Positions 56,201-64,000 of a stretch of 64,000 nt of DNA are shown one piece after another. Each line of letters opens with the position of its first letter. Position 1 is the stretch's first letter. The notes beneath the pieces were generated by a model. That model was not told where the DNA came from, did no database searches, and worked only from the letters and a program-made list of their open reading frames with translations. Source of the stretch: Histomonas meleagridis. Its lineage: Eukaryota > Parabasalia > Tritrichomonadida > Dientamoebidae. A program made the position numbers and the translations under genes. The stretch spans positions 186,001-250,000 of the forward strand of contig WSYJ01000005.1 of NCBI GenBank assembly GCA_020186115.1, in the 5' to 3' direction.

Positions 56201-58950
56201 ATCCATTTATTTATAGTGCGCCAGCACGTAAAGCAGCATTTAAATTCTTAACAACAGATTTAGTATTTCCTTATTTAATAGAACAAATGAAATTTTTACC
56301 TGAAATTCCAACTAATTTAATTATTAATGATGATTTTATCCCTAAAGGTCGAATAGGTATAGTAAACTTAGGTACCACATGTTATATTAATGCTTTAATG
56401 CAATCACTTAATACATTAACATTCATTTCTCATTTGTTAATGAGTTGGAATGAAAATGAACCGCCTTTTTTAATGCAATTACAAATATTTTTTTCGAAAT
56501 TAAGATACTCGCGGGGCGCCCCAATTTCGATTGAATCATTAGTAGAAACTATACCTAATTTTGATGCTTATATTGAACAAGATGCTGATGAATTTTTGAA
56601 TTTTTTAATTAATCGAATATTACAAGAATCGACAAACACAGAATATATTCAAGATGAACTTGAAGGAGTTACAGAAATATCAATTCGAGATGAAGAAAAT
56701 ATTTATTCATCACATTCAGAACAATTTTATTCTATTTCATTACCTACTAAAAACTTAAAATGTTTAACAGAATCATTACATAATTATTTCATGCCTGATA
56801 TTATTGAAGGAGGTTATACATTAGAGAACAAAGAAAAAGTTAAAGCATTTCGTCGAATCCGTATAAAGAAATGGCCATATAATTTAATAATACAATTACA
56901 AAGATATGATTATAGTATAGGTACAGGTGAACGTATCAAATTAGTACATCGATTTAGTTTTCCAATGAAATTAACATCTTATGACTTGTGTAAAGATAAT
57001 GAATCCGAACAATTTGATTTCGAATATACATTATCAGCAATTGTAGTTCATGAAGGTGATGCAGAAAGTGGACATTATTTTGCGATAGTTAATGGTGATA
57101 ACAAAGGTTGGTTTATATGTGATGACACACAAATATTACCATTTGATATCTCTGAAATTCCGAAATGTTCATTTGGTATTCCCTCAAATGAAATAACAAA
57201 AAATAACTCAAATATACCAACAGCTTATTTGTTATTTTATCGAAGATCTAATCTTCAAGCTAATGATTATATTGAAATCCCACAACAATTCGAATTGACA
57301 ATCAACAAAGATAACGCAAAAACTTGGCCATCAATCTTCTTTTATTCGAGACATTTCATTCATTTCATACATAATTTATCAATTACATATCATAACAATG
57401 AAACAATTTCGTTATCGATAAATGTATTTTTCAAAATAGCGATAATTGATGAAGAATTATCTAATGAATGGAAAGATTTCTTAACACAAAATATTTTAAC
57501 ATCTTATGAATCATGTAAATATTTCTTTGATTATATACAAGATAACGTTGGGAAATCACTTTCAAGTTTAATTAAATTATCAGAATTTGCTTATTCAAAT
57601 ATAACATCAATAATATTATATGCGTTAGAACAAATTAATGATTCTTCTTTACCAACTTCGATAATATTGGAAATGTTAAATTATAATTCATCTCGAAAAT
57701 CAGTTTCTTTAGCTTTCCAAGTTATATCGAATGCTGCTCAAAACCTTGAAATCGATTGGGAGAATGAAGTGGACATATTAACTCAAATGGTACAATACAT
57801 TTCATTAAATATAACAAAAGAAGACTTACGACTAATTAAAAATGAAATTAGAAGCGCAGGTGATTCCGTGTTCAAAATTTTAAAGGATTTGGTTCTGATT
57901 AAAGGTTACATTCAGCCAATTTCAATGTTGTTCGATCAAGAAGTTATAAATCGTTTAATAGATATATTTAAACATTCAGAATATTTCATGATGTTAATAT
58001 TGAATACAAATGCTATTCAACCAGATATAATAGCTTCATTGGAGAACTTACCAACAAATTATAATAACTTTGTCCCTAAAACTGAAAACACTTCTTTTAA
58101 TCCTGAGTTCTTGGATGAAAATCTTCAATTTTTGTTGTTTAATGATAACGATGAAATTAGGGCCAAAACCGTAAATGTAATTCAAAAATTGATACAAAAC
58201 CCTGACCCGGTGACCGTTAATTATATAAACCAAAGAATTCTAAAGCCGAATTTAATTCGGCCAAAATATATCGAAGAAAATACATTATTCAATGTGTTCG
58301 TATCACACATATTAAAAGGATTTGATTATATCGAATACTTCAATGAATATTCTGATATTTTACCGCAAATGTGTTTTTCTGCACCATTTTCAATGTCAAC
58401 AATTTTCCCAAAAATCATGGAAAACCTTACAAATATTACAGACGAAAGGATCTTAACTAACTTTATGCGTGTGACTTCATATCTAGTATCATATGATGAT
58501 AATCTTCGACAATATATAAACGATGAAATTTTAACAAAATTCATGAATTTAAGTTATGATGGTGACGAAAGTATCATATTCATACAACTGTTTCCAGATC
58601 AAGCTTCTGAATCGGTTTTATTTACATCTGTGATTAATCGACTTTTACGTAGCCGGTATTGTACTCTTTCAAAAACTATAATCGAAGTTATCGAAAGTGG
58701 TGTAATACCCCAAAATTTGGATGTACCTGATAAATGTGTAGATCCCGCAAATTTCAAACTCGCGCTTATACTGTTTGATAAGAAGGTCGAACAAAGAAAT
58801 GAACTGTCCAAATATTTGTTGGACATTTTGCATAATTTTAAACCAACTCAAATATTAAAGTTAACACAAATGTATGCCGAAATTAAAGAAAATTTGGAGC
58901 CGTTTTTGCAAAGAGATTTGGATTCGTTTTTTGATGATCAAAATAAATAA
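53281..58950 (+). CDS. Large ubiquitin-specific protease (USP/C19 family)
   Basis: A 1889-residue deubiquitinase. The first ~1020 residues are helical HEAT/ARM-like, with a ubiquitin-like fold candidate around 635-720. The catalytic USP domain spans about 1023-1330. The Cys box is GIVNLGTTCYINALMQSL with the nucleophile Cys1034; DADEFLNFLINRIL follows. The His box is VVHEGDAESGHYFAIVNG with His1265. A long C-terminal helical region follows. The architecture (solenoid - USP - solenoid) resembles USP34/USP9X/USP24-type enzymes. Zinc-binding Cys pairs of the fingers are not obvious. It removes ubiquitin from substrates and acts in protein turnover or trafficking. ATG 53281; frame intact. It lies between the arms of inverted duplicate 3. 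Confidence 0.92.
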   Translation: MKTSLHLPSVDDILQSLYAGEIDGTISLAEGAISNILLLNDFPNIPTYVKTYIHESLPTIFSLIVELDKPTSKNINQIISFFGTFLSLIIKLDLNENLLKVVSDELEIYQGEVMDFDPIPIEPDQVNQMFQEISIGNKKKYLSSQHDKSTFQLRNGFIQKLFETKIFLYMHEHKDHLTQGQEAYLLRIYSTIETYLNEKVNSLLIKEFTEISLKTLQKCESDYDTFIIFFTEFIKMLPEPPDYIVKLICKLSKNGSIQSKLTAVNNIIQIADTPGIELKDSWDDIKTIFLEHVSKYSNSELVDSIIDFLPKISENSFFDINDLSIILTKVHVPLIVRCEVVTKIIPNLPNEPTELAEFLLEKDIVSPKLYIECIGLINDTNLSTKLFDSLLKSFENDENNDNEENKFQINSKTKRLIQERMESEDLSYFGALSNFFKNSYNLPEFKEYIEKLLIVSDQNPQFFNILKKFTNILNLFDSQDVILNFFELIVNYFNDVTKNEELKIIVPIISDWFKSIESIPEKIIYKKLNKMDFSNASNELPMFLDSIIRKTQNMKLLKNLLPKLIQNNVPLRFSIWSMNLIFEILHDDKKFIENISKTLFENLETSENKENCIFLIEKACQFEADFFDNEENYGIKYKVMIQQQNKPTFEFDYYLHPYHTCRRLYYEIIQKMHITIERINLYIKGKDGKERRINYSTPLSSIISQDSDEIKLKLNLNNLNEIQNFEIQPLFLNTIKSNPNYIILLYNLLQEENSVSDIIINIIRLFIPLIELPEPETELQKLLFNQCEDPLQFSNSLRMFSLAISSLKENIEFDNNYFIDILFKSVINSFDQYNIILLSRGIRNIKCDDIIFTKELIKSCFIKCKSPILRNSILPFFTNQNDPKILLTLIDEVLKPKYRESSEQFFKCFNALNISSELFLPFYLNLTQFEGLYDIYSIDQTFISLLNLIPKNEETIKLTYNRISLPPTVSSSQNPFIYSAPARKAAFKFLTTDLVFPYLIEQMKFLPEIPTNLIINDDFIPKGRIGIVNLGTTCYINALMQSLNTLTFISHLLMSWNENEPPFLMQLQIFFSKLRYSRGAPISIESLVETIPNFDAYIEQDADEFLNFLINRILQESTNTEYIQDELEGVTEISIRDEENIYSSHSEQFYSISLPTKNLKCLTESLHNYFMPDIIEGGYTLENKEKVKAFRRIRIKKWPYNLIIQLQRYDYSIGTGERIKLVHRFSFPMKLTSYDLCKDNESEQFDFEYTLSAIVVHEGDAESGHYFAIVNGDNKGWFICDDTQILPFDISEIPKCSFGIPSNEITKNNSNIPTAYLLFYRRSNLQANDYIEIPQQFELTINKDNAKTWPSIFFYSRHFIHFIHNLSITYHNNETISLSINVFFKIAIIDEELSNEWKDFLTQNILTSYESCKYFFDYIQDNVGKSLSSLIKLSEFAYSNITSIILYALEQINDSSLPTSIILEMLNYNSSRKSVSLAFQVISNAAQNLEIDWENEVDILTQMVQYISLNITKEDLRLIKNEIRSAGDSVFKILKDLVLIKGYIQPISMLFDQEVINRLIDIFKHSEYFMMLILNTNAIQPDIIASLENLPTNYNNFVPKTENTSFNPEFLDENLQFLLFNDNDEIRAKTVNVIQKLIQNPDPVTVNYINQRILKPNLIRPKYIEENTLFNVFVSHILKGFDYIEYFNEYSDILPQMCFSAPFSMSTIFPKIMENLTNITDERILTNFMRVTSYLVSYDDNLRQYINDEILTKFMNLSYDGDESIIFIQLFPDQASESVLFTSVINRLLRSRYCTLSKTIIEVIESGVIPQNLDVPDKCVDPANFKLALILFDKKVEQRNELSKYLLDILHNFKPTQILKLTQMYAEIKENLEPFLQRDLDSFFDDQNK

Positions 58951-59312
58951 AATTTTATTAACATTTTTAATATAACATTTTTTTTTTTTAAATTTATGAC
59001 TCTTATCTTTTACTTGAATTAATTCGATCTTAAAATAGTAAATTTTCCATATTTTATCAAAATCTATTCTAAAAAACTACAGAATGAATTGAAAAAACAA
59101 ATTAATTACACATTGTTGATTAAATCAATCAAAACATTTTCATCTGTATTTGGAAATTATTTAAATTATTTTATACATTTATTTTAGCAACTGAACATAA
59201 AAGGCATTAATATTAAAAAAATTTCAACACTACAAATCAATTAAAATATTTTATAATATGATTTGATAAAATGAATAAAATAATCATTTGTAATTAAAAA
59301 ATAATGGATTGT
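58951..59312. other. Intergenic region with an ankyrin-spacer relic
   Basis: About 360 bp. At 59147-59218 the plus strand carries TTTGGAAATTATTTAAATTATTT, then an ankyrin-like TLILATEH remnant and an INIKK-like end. This is the right half of the 71-bp ankyrin spacer plus a decayed module, directly beside inverted duplicate 3 arm B. Confidence 0.5.
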
Positions 59313-59607
59313 AATTGCAACTTATTTAGATGAAGAAGATTTAAAACTCTTTTTCGAAGAAGATTTTATTTCGTTGTTAACATCATTTTATCCATCAATG
59401 TCATTTGATTTGGTCGAAGATTTGTTTTATTGTTTTTCCAATCTTTTCGATTATCTTCATGAAAAAAATCAAGAAACTTTACAAGACGTTTTCTTTAATC
59501 CTGATTTCTTGAATTTCCTTGAAGAAGTTCCACCAAATTCTTCAACGCATTTCGAATATTTTTATTCAGTTGTTCAAAAAAATTTAAATTTGAATTCAAT
59601 GGAATAA
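59313..59607 (+). pseudogene. 3' fragment of the ARM-like gene
   Basis: The last ~97 codons of the 50570-51868 gene, identical over the final 77 residues (ending QKNLNLNSME). There is no upstream part and no promoter. It is a by-product of the segmental duplication and unlikely to be expressed as a protein. Confidence 0.85.
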
Positions 59608-59675
59608 CCGCCACACGACGGTTTTGCCGGTCCAAATATTTAACGTCTTTTTTCAAAAGGATTTTTTTATTTTTA

Positions 59676-60321
59676 ATGAATATTGTCACACATGAAGATT
59701 GGGAAATTAAAACTTATGAAGGTATTAAATCTTATGTACCTAAAGAAGGGAGTGTTCCAAGTGAAGTTCGTCCAGGAGTTTATGAAGGAGGGTTTCAACT
59801 TTGGGAGTGTACTATTGATCTTCTTCGTTATCTTAAGAACATTAATTTTGAAGGCAAAAGTGTTTTTGAATTAGGATGTGGACGAGGTCTTCCAGGTATT
59901 TATTGTTCACTTCATGGATCACCAGAAGTTGTTCTTCAAGATTTTAATCACGAAGTTCTTGAAGAGATTACACAGCCGAATGCGAAACTTAACGATTGTC
60001 CACGAAATGTTATTACATTTTTCAGCAGCTAAATGGGCAGATGTTCCACAAATATTTCCACCAGAAAAATTTGACATTGTTTTAGCATCAGAAACCATTT
60101 ATCGTAAGGAAGATCTTCCATCATTTGTTTCAGCATTTCGTCACTTAGTTAAGAAAGACGGCGTAGTTCTTGTTGCAGCGAAGCGAATGTATTTTGGACT
60201 TTCTGGAAGTGTTTTCGATTTGATTGATCTTATTAAAGAGGAATTTTCATATGAACTTCATGAAATTAAAGATCAATCAGCTTACAAACGCGATATAATA
60301 ATTATTAAAAAGAAGAATTAA
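59676..60321 (+). pseudogene. METTL18: METTL18-like methyltransferase, copy B (frameshifted)
   Basis: Same as 49857-50501 but with one extra T in a T run at about 60018-60022 (ACATTTTTCAGC versus ACATTTTCAGC). The frame is shifted after VITF, codon 115, and stops at 60030. The rest of the gene is intact in the next frame to TAA 60319-60321. It keeps the promoter with ACGACGGTTTTGCC. Either a recently broken copy or a homopolymer consensus error; the intact copy A is 9 kb away. Confidence 0.8.
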
Positions 60322-60617
60322 AATAAATAAATATATAAATAAAATTTATTATATTTATAATTTTTTATTTATTTTCATTCCAAAGTGAGCACAGGTTTGG
60401 AATCTTGAAAATGTTTGACGGAACCGTTAAATCAATTGAAAAAGTTATACGTTTAAAACTCATCATGATGTTCACAATATAAGTTTTTCATGTAAAATAC
60501 ATATATATGATAAAATCATATCAAAAAAGATTCACAGTTATTGGCATCAATTACATTTTTATTCAAGAAATACAGCAATTGTAGAAATGCCAATTGAATC
60601 TTTCAGAATTTGAATAT

Positions 60618-61191
60618 AATATATGAAATGTTATCAATATATTTGAGATGGATGCATCAAAGCATTGAACATTCCCCAATTTTGAAATGTTCAATTGAAT
60701 AAACTTGTGAATGTTAAATTTATTCAGCATTTCAATTTATACTTATCGAAAATTGCTCATGGGCAGTCTTGTCCTTGGAATATATTTCATGATGGTAAGT
60801 TCGCTATGCGCATTTCAGAGGGGTTGCAGCAGAAAAGGTTGAAGGATCTGTTATTTTTGCCCTCCCATGGAAGGTTGCTTCTTCTGGGAGAAAAAAATCG
60901 GAGGATTCGCAACCCCATTCGCCCCTTCGATCCAAAGCGATCAAATTCAACAAAAAAATGCAAAACGTTGTTATGTTAAACGGATTAATCCGTTCCTTTA
61001 TACTGATCAATCATCTTATTTAGTGGTTAAATATTTCAATTTATTGCTCACACTGTTTTTTGCGATGTTGACCGTTTATATAATGATCATAACGAAAATT
61101 TCAGAATCTGAATAATATTATTACATAATAAAACATAAGTAAAGATAAAATGAATTAAATTTTGATAAAAGCTTTATTTATTATAATAAAA
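60618..61191. other. Intergenic region with a higher-GC patch
   Basis: About 570 bp. Positions 60755-60960 are clearly less AT-rich (for example CCCTCCCATGGAAGG and CCCCATTCGCCCCTTCG). Two short frames cover it (60695-60979, 60867-61115), but I recognise neither and they overlap. It may be a fragment of a foreign or mobile sequence. Confidence 0.35.
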
Positions 61192-63638
61192 TTACATAGC
61201 ACCATTTTCTGTAAGCAAATCGATTACATCTTGGTTAAAGTTTCCAGCTAAAGAGAGTGCAGTTTCAAATATTATAAATAATTTCCAAATACTATTTTGA
61301 ATTATTAAATAAAGAAAACAAACATTAAACAAAACAAATAAATATTTTGAGCGTTAATATCAATTCCTTCTTGTTCAAGAAGTAACTGAACCACAAGAAT
61401 GTATCTATTAATAGATGCTTTCATAAGCGCTGTATAAAATATTCTGAACTATTTCCAAATATTATTTTAAAATATTATATTATTAAAATAAATATTAAAC
61501 AAAACAAATAAACATCTTTAACATTAATATCAATTCCATTTTGATCAAGAAGTAATTTAACTATTTCTGTACGACCATTTAATGCAGCTCTTATAAGTGC
61601 AGTATTAAATACTTTAATTAAAATCCAAATATTTTTATAAAGCATAAAATTATTTGAATTAATATTTAATAAGACAACTAAATATCTTTAGCATTTACAT
61701 CAATTTCTTTTTGTTCAAGAAGTAATTTAACTACTTCTGTATGACCTTTTACAGATGCCAATAGAAGTGCTGTATAAAATAATTTAAATAATTTCCAAAT
61801 ATTATTTTAAAATATCAAATTATCAAAATAAATTTCAAATAAAACAACTAAATATCTTTAGAATTAATATCAATTCCTTCTTGTTCAAGAAGTAATTTAA
61901 CTATTTCTATATGATCATTATTGGATGCCAACATCAGTGCTGTTCTATGAAATTCAAAAAAATTCCAAATATTATTTTGAAATATCAAATTATTAAAATA
62001 AGTTTTAAACAAAACAAATAAATATCTTTAGCATTAATATCAATTCCTTCTTGTTCAAGAAGTAATTTAACTATTTCTATATTACCATTTTGAGATGCTT
62101 CCAATAGTGCTGTATAAAATATTTAAAACAATTTCCAAATTTTATTTTGAAATATAAAATTCTTAAACTAAATTTTAAACATAACAAATAAATATCTTTA
62201 GAATTAATATCAATTCCTTCTTGTTCAAAAAGTAATTTAAATAATTCTATATTTCCATTAGAAGATGAAATTATAAGTGCTGTTCTAAATAATTTAAATA
62301 ATTTCCAAATATTATTTTGAAATCCAAAATTGTTTAAATAAATTTTAAATAAAATAAATGTATATTTTTGGCATTAATATCAATTTCTTTTTGTTCAAGA
62401 AGTAATTTAACTATTTCTGCATGACCATTATATGTTGCCCAAATGAGTGATGTTTTAAATATTTTAAATAATTTCCAAATATTATTTTTAAATATCAAAT
62501 TATTAAAATAAATATCAAATAAAACAAATAAATATCTTTAGCATTAATATCAATTCCTTCTTGTTCAAGAAGTAATTTAACCATTTTTAAGTGACAATGT
62601 ATGGTTGCACATATAAGTGCTGTTTTAAATATCTATAATATTTCCCATGTATAATTATGGAATATCATAAAATTATTAAAATATATATTAAACAAAGCAA
62701 ACAAATATCTTTGGCATTAATATCAATTTCTTCTTGTTCAAGAAGAAAATTAACAAGATCAATATGACCATATTTACATGCAGTAATAAATGTTTTAAAT
62801 ATTTTGAATAAACTTCAAATATTACAATTAAATTACAAATTAATAAAATGTGTTATATGTAATACAAATAAAAATCTTTATCATTATCATAATTTCCTTT
62901 CAGTTCAAGAAGTAATTTTACAACTTCAATATGACCAAATTCGGAAGCTAAAACAAGTTCACGAAATATTATAAACTATTTTGAAATTGTAATTTAAAAC
63001 ATAAAATTATTAAAATAAACTTCAAACAAAACAAATCAACATCTTTTGTATTAATAAGTCCTTCTTTACCAAGAAGTAATTTCATGATTTCAATATCCCC
63101 ATTTTTAGATGCAAAAACAAGTGGAGTATTGAAAATATTATAATATTATAAAATATTTTAAATAATTTCCAAATACTATTTGCAAACAAAAAGTTACTCA
63201 AGCAAATCCTAAATATATTTAATAAATATCTTTGGCATTTACATCAATTTCTTTTTGTTCAAGAAGCAATTTAACAATTTCAATGTAACCATTTTTAGAT
63301 GCATAAAGAAGTGCCGTGTTAAATATTTTAAATAATTTTCAAATATATTTTTATATCATCATATTAATAAAACAATCATTAAATAAAACAAATAGGTATC
63401 TTTAGCATTTAAATCAATTCCTTTTTGTTCAAGTAGTAATTTAACAATTTCTGTATTACCATTCGTAGATGCAAAAATAAGAGGAGTTTTATAATAAACA
63501 TAGAAAGTCCATATTTTGTATTGAAACATTAAAACTTCAAAAAAAACATTAATAAAACAAATTAAATAAATTTTACATTTACATTGATATTAAATTTATA
63601 ATTCTCAAGAAAGAATTTAAGAATTTCAATATTATTAT
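61192..63638 (-). repeat. Ankyrin-module array with 170-bp period (minus strand)
   Basis: About fourteen ankyrin modules on the minus strand, each ending LLLEQEGIDIN(A/S)KD and followed by a spacer homologous to that of the 20.6-22.3 kb array. The CAATTCC-type anchor recurs at 61361, 61531, 61701, 61871, 62041, 62211, 62381 and 62551, exactly 170 bp apart. Upstream units (62724-63586) are less regular (166-173 bp). Modules again change frame between units. The terminal module (FETALSLAGNFNQDVIDLL, TENGAM) ends at TAA 61192-61194. The spacer start varies (TATTTGTTTTGTTT, TATTTGTTATGTTT, and one with no GT at all). One module has ACTGCACTT instead of ACAGCACTT, keeping Thr-Ala-Leu but losing the AG. 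Confidence 0.9.
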
Positions 63639-64000
63639 TCAAAGATACTGTAATAATTGGTTCTTCAAAACATATAAAATAATTCCAAATAATATAAAGA
63701 TAAATATTTTGAATGAAATAAACAGTAAAAAAATGATATAAATATTTTTGGTATTAACATCAAATTTCTTTTCTTTAATAATATATTTAACAAGTTCAAT
63801 GTTTTCTGAGATTATGGAACAATATAAAATATTTGTTGGAATTCGATCATATCCTTCAAGAAAATGTTTTACTAAATAAATATTTCCAATTTTCGCTGAT
63901 TCATTAACAAGAACATCATTTGTTTTCATCCCTTCTTCTTCTAAAAATGATAAAAGTTCATAATTAAAAAAGATTATACATTTCCTTCCTATAGCTGCTA
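63639..64000 (-). CDS. DUF3447-ankyrin gene entering from the right edge (partial)
   Basis: Minus-strand frame open from the window edge: AAIGRKCIIFFNYELLSFLE followed by EEGMKTNDVLVNESAKIGNI, YLVKHFLEGYDRIPTN and ENIELVKYIIKEKKFDVNTKNIY. It then runs into the spacer and stops at 63639. It matches the DUF3447 end plus first ankyrin module of the 41051 and 19382 loci. The start lies outside the window. It is presumably the 5' part of the locus whose cassettes fill 61192-63638. Confidence 0.7.
   Translation of the reverse strand, partial: AAIGRKCIIFFNYELLSFLEEEGMKTNDVLVNESAKIGNIYLVKHFLEGYDRIPTNILYCSIISENIELVKYIIKEKKFDVNTKNIYIIFLLFISFKIFIFILFGIILYVLKNQLLQYL

Larger units (their letters stand above)
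59313..60617 (+). repeat. Inverted duplicate 3, arm B
   Basis: Reverse-complement counterpart of 49381-50864, about 8.4 kb away. It starts inside the ARM-like gene (near ATTGCAACTTATT) and ends beyond the METTL18 3' flank. It lacks the 179 bp between the direct repeats of arm A. The first 40 bp and the 3' flank are more diverged than the middle. Confidence 0.9.

Noticed and set aside
60804-61010. 68-codon minus-strand frame in the GC-richer patch
   Set aside because: It competes with two plus-strand frames over the same DNA and none has recognisable features.
1-64000. CRISPR array or bacterial operon interpretation of the regular repeats
   Set aside because: The 170-bp units encode ankyrin modules and the 18-bp units encode SNTFSQ. 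There are no unique spacers or cas genes, and the gene content is eukaryotic.

Overview
This window looks like a nuclear chromosome segment of a parabasalid protist, most probably a trichomonad close to Tritrichomonas. The evidence is indirect but consistent. The DNA is very AT-rich. Genes are long and almost intron-free. Many stop codons sit in a TAAA context, the polyadenylation-type signal known from Trichomonas. Several start codons lie a few bases behind a TCAYW initiator-like sequence. The gene content is also typical: a BspA-like leucine-rich-repeat surface protein, DUF3447-ankyrin proteins, a hydrogenosomal-type presequence and decayed DNA transposons. The species cannot be fixed from the sequence alone.

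Layout. 0-12 kb: an inhibitory-type serpin, a giant BspA-like surface protein with about one hundred SNTFSQ hexapeptides, an alanine aminotransferase with a hydrogenosome-like leader, a BRAP2-like RING/UBP-zinc-finger protein and a multipass membrane protein (copy A). 12-19 kb: a gene-poor graveyard holding two halves of a Merlin/IS1595-type transposase around a decayed P-element-like transposase, then an unrecognised broken gene. 19.4-22.3 kb: a DUF3447-ankyrin gene followed by ankyrin cassettes at an exact 170-bp period. 23-35.6 kb: a small Pro-rich protein, a full-length TOR kinase, membrane protein copy B (inverted), Sof1/DCAF13 and an MPN-domain protein resembling CSN6. 36-40 kb: two inverted copies of S-adenosylmethionine synthetase flanking ARPC3. 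40-43 kb: BspA and ankyrin fragments and a structured AT-rich desert. 43-53 kb: an FKBP-TPR immunophilin, an unknown membrane protein, a THADA/Trm732 homologue, METTL18-like methyltransferase copy A, an ARM-like protein and a broken ankyrin locus. 53-60 kb: a 1889-residue ubiquitin-specific protease and an inverted, partly truncated copy of the METTL18/ARM segment. 61-64 kb: a second large 170-bp ankyrin cassette array on the minus strand, entering from beyond the right edge.

The housekeeping genes serve separate pathways (growth control, rRNA and tRNA modification, actin nucleation, methyl-donor synthesis, ubiquitin turnover) and do not form an operon-like unit. The most unusual content is structural. 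There are three inverted gene duplications. There are also 170-bp ankyrin-plus-spacer arrays whose units cannot be read in one frame and whose spacers are as conserved as the coding modules. No tRNA, rRNA or CRISPR array was recognised.
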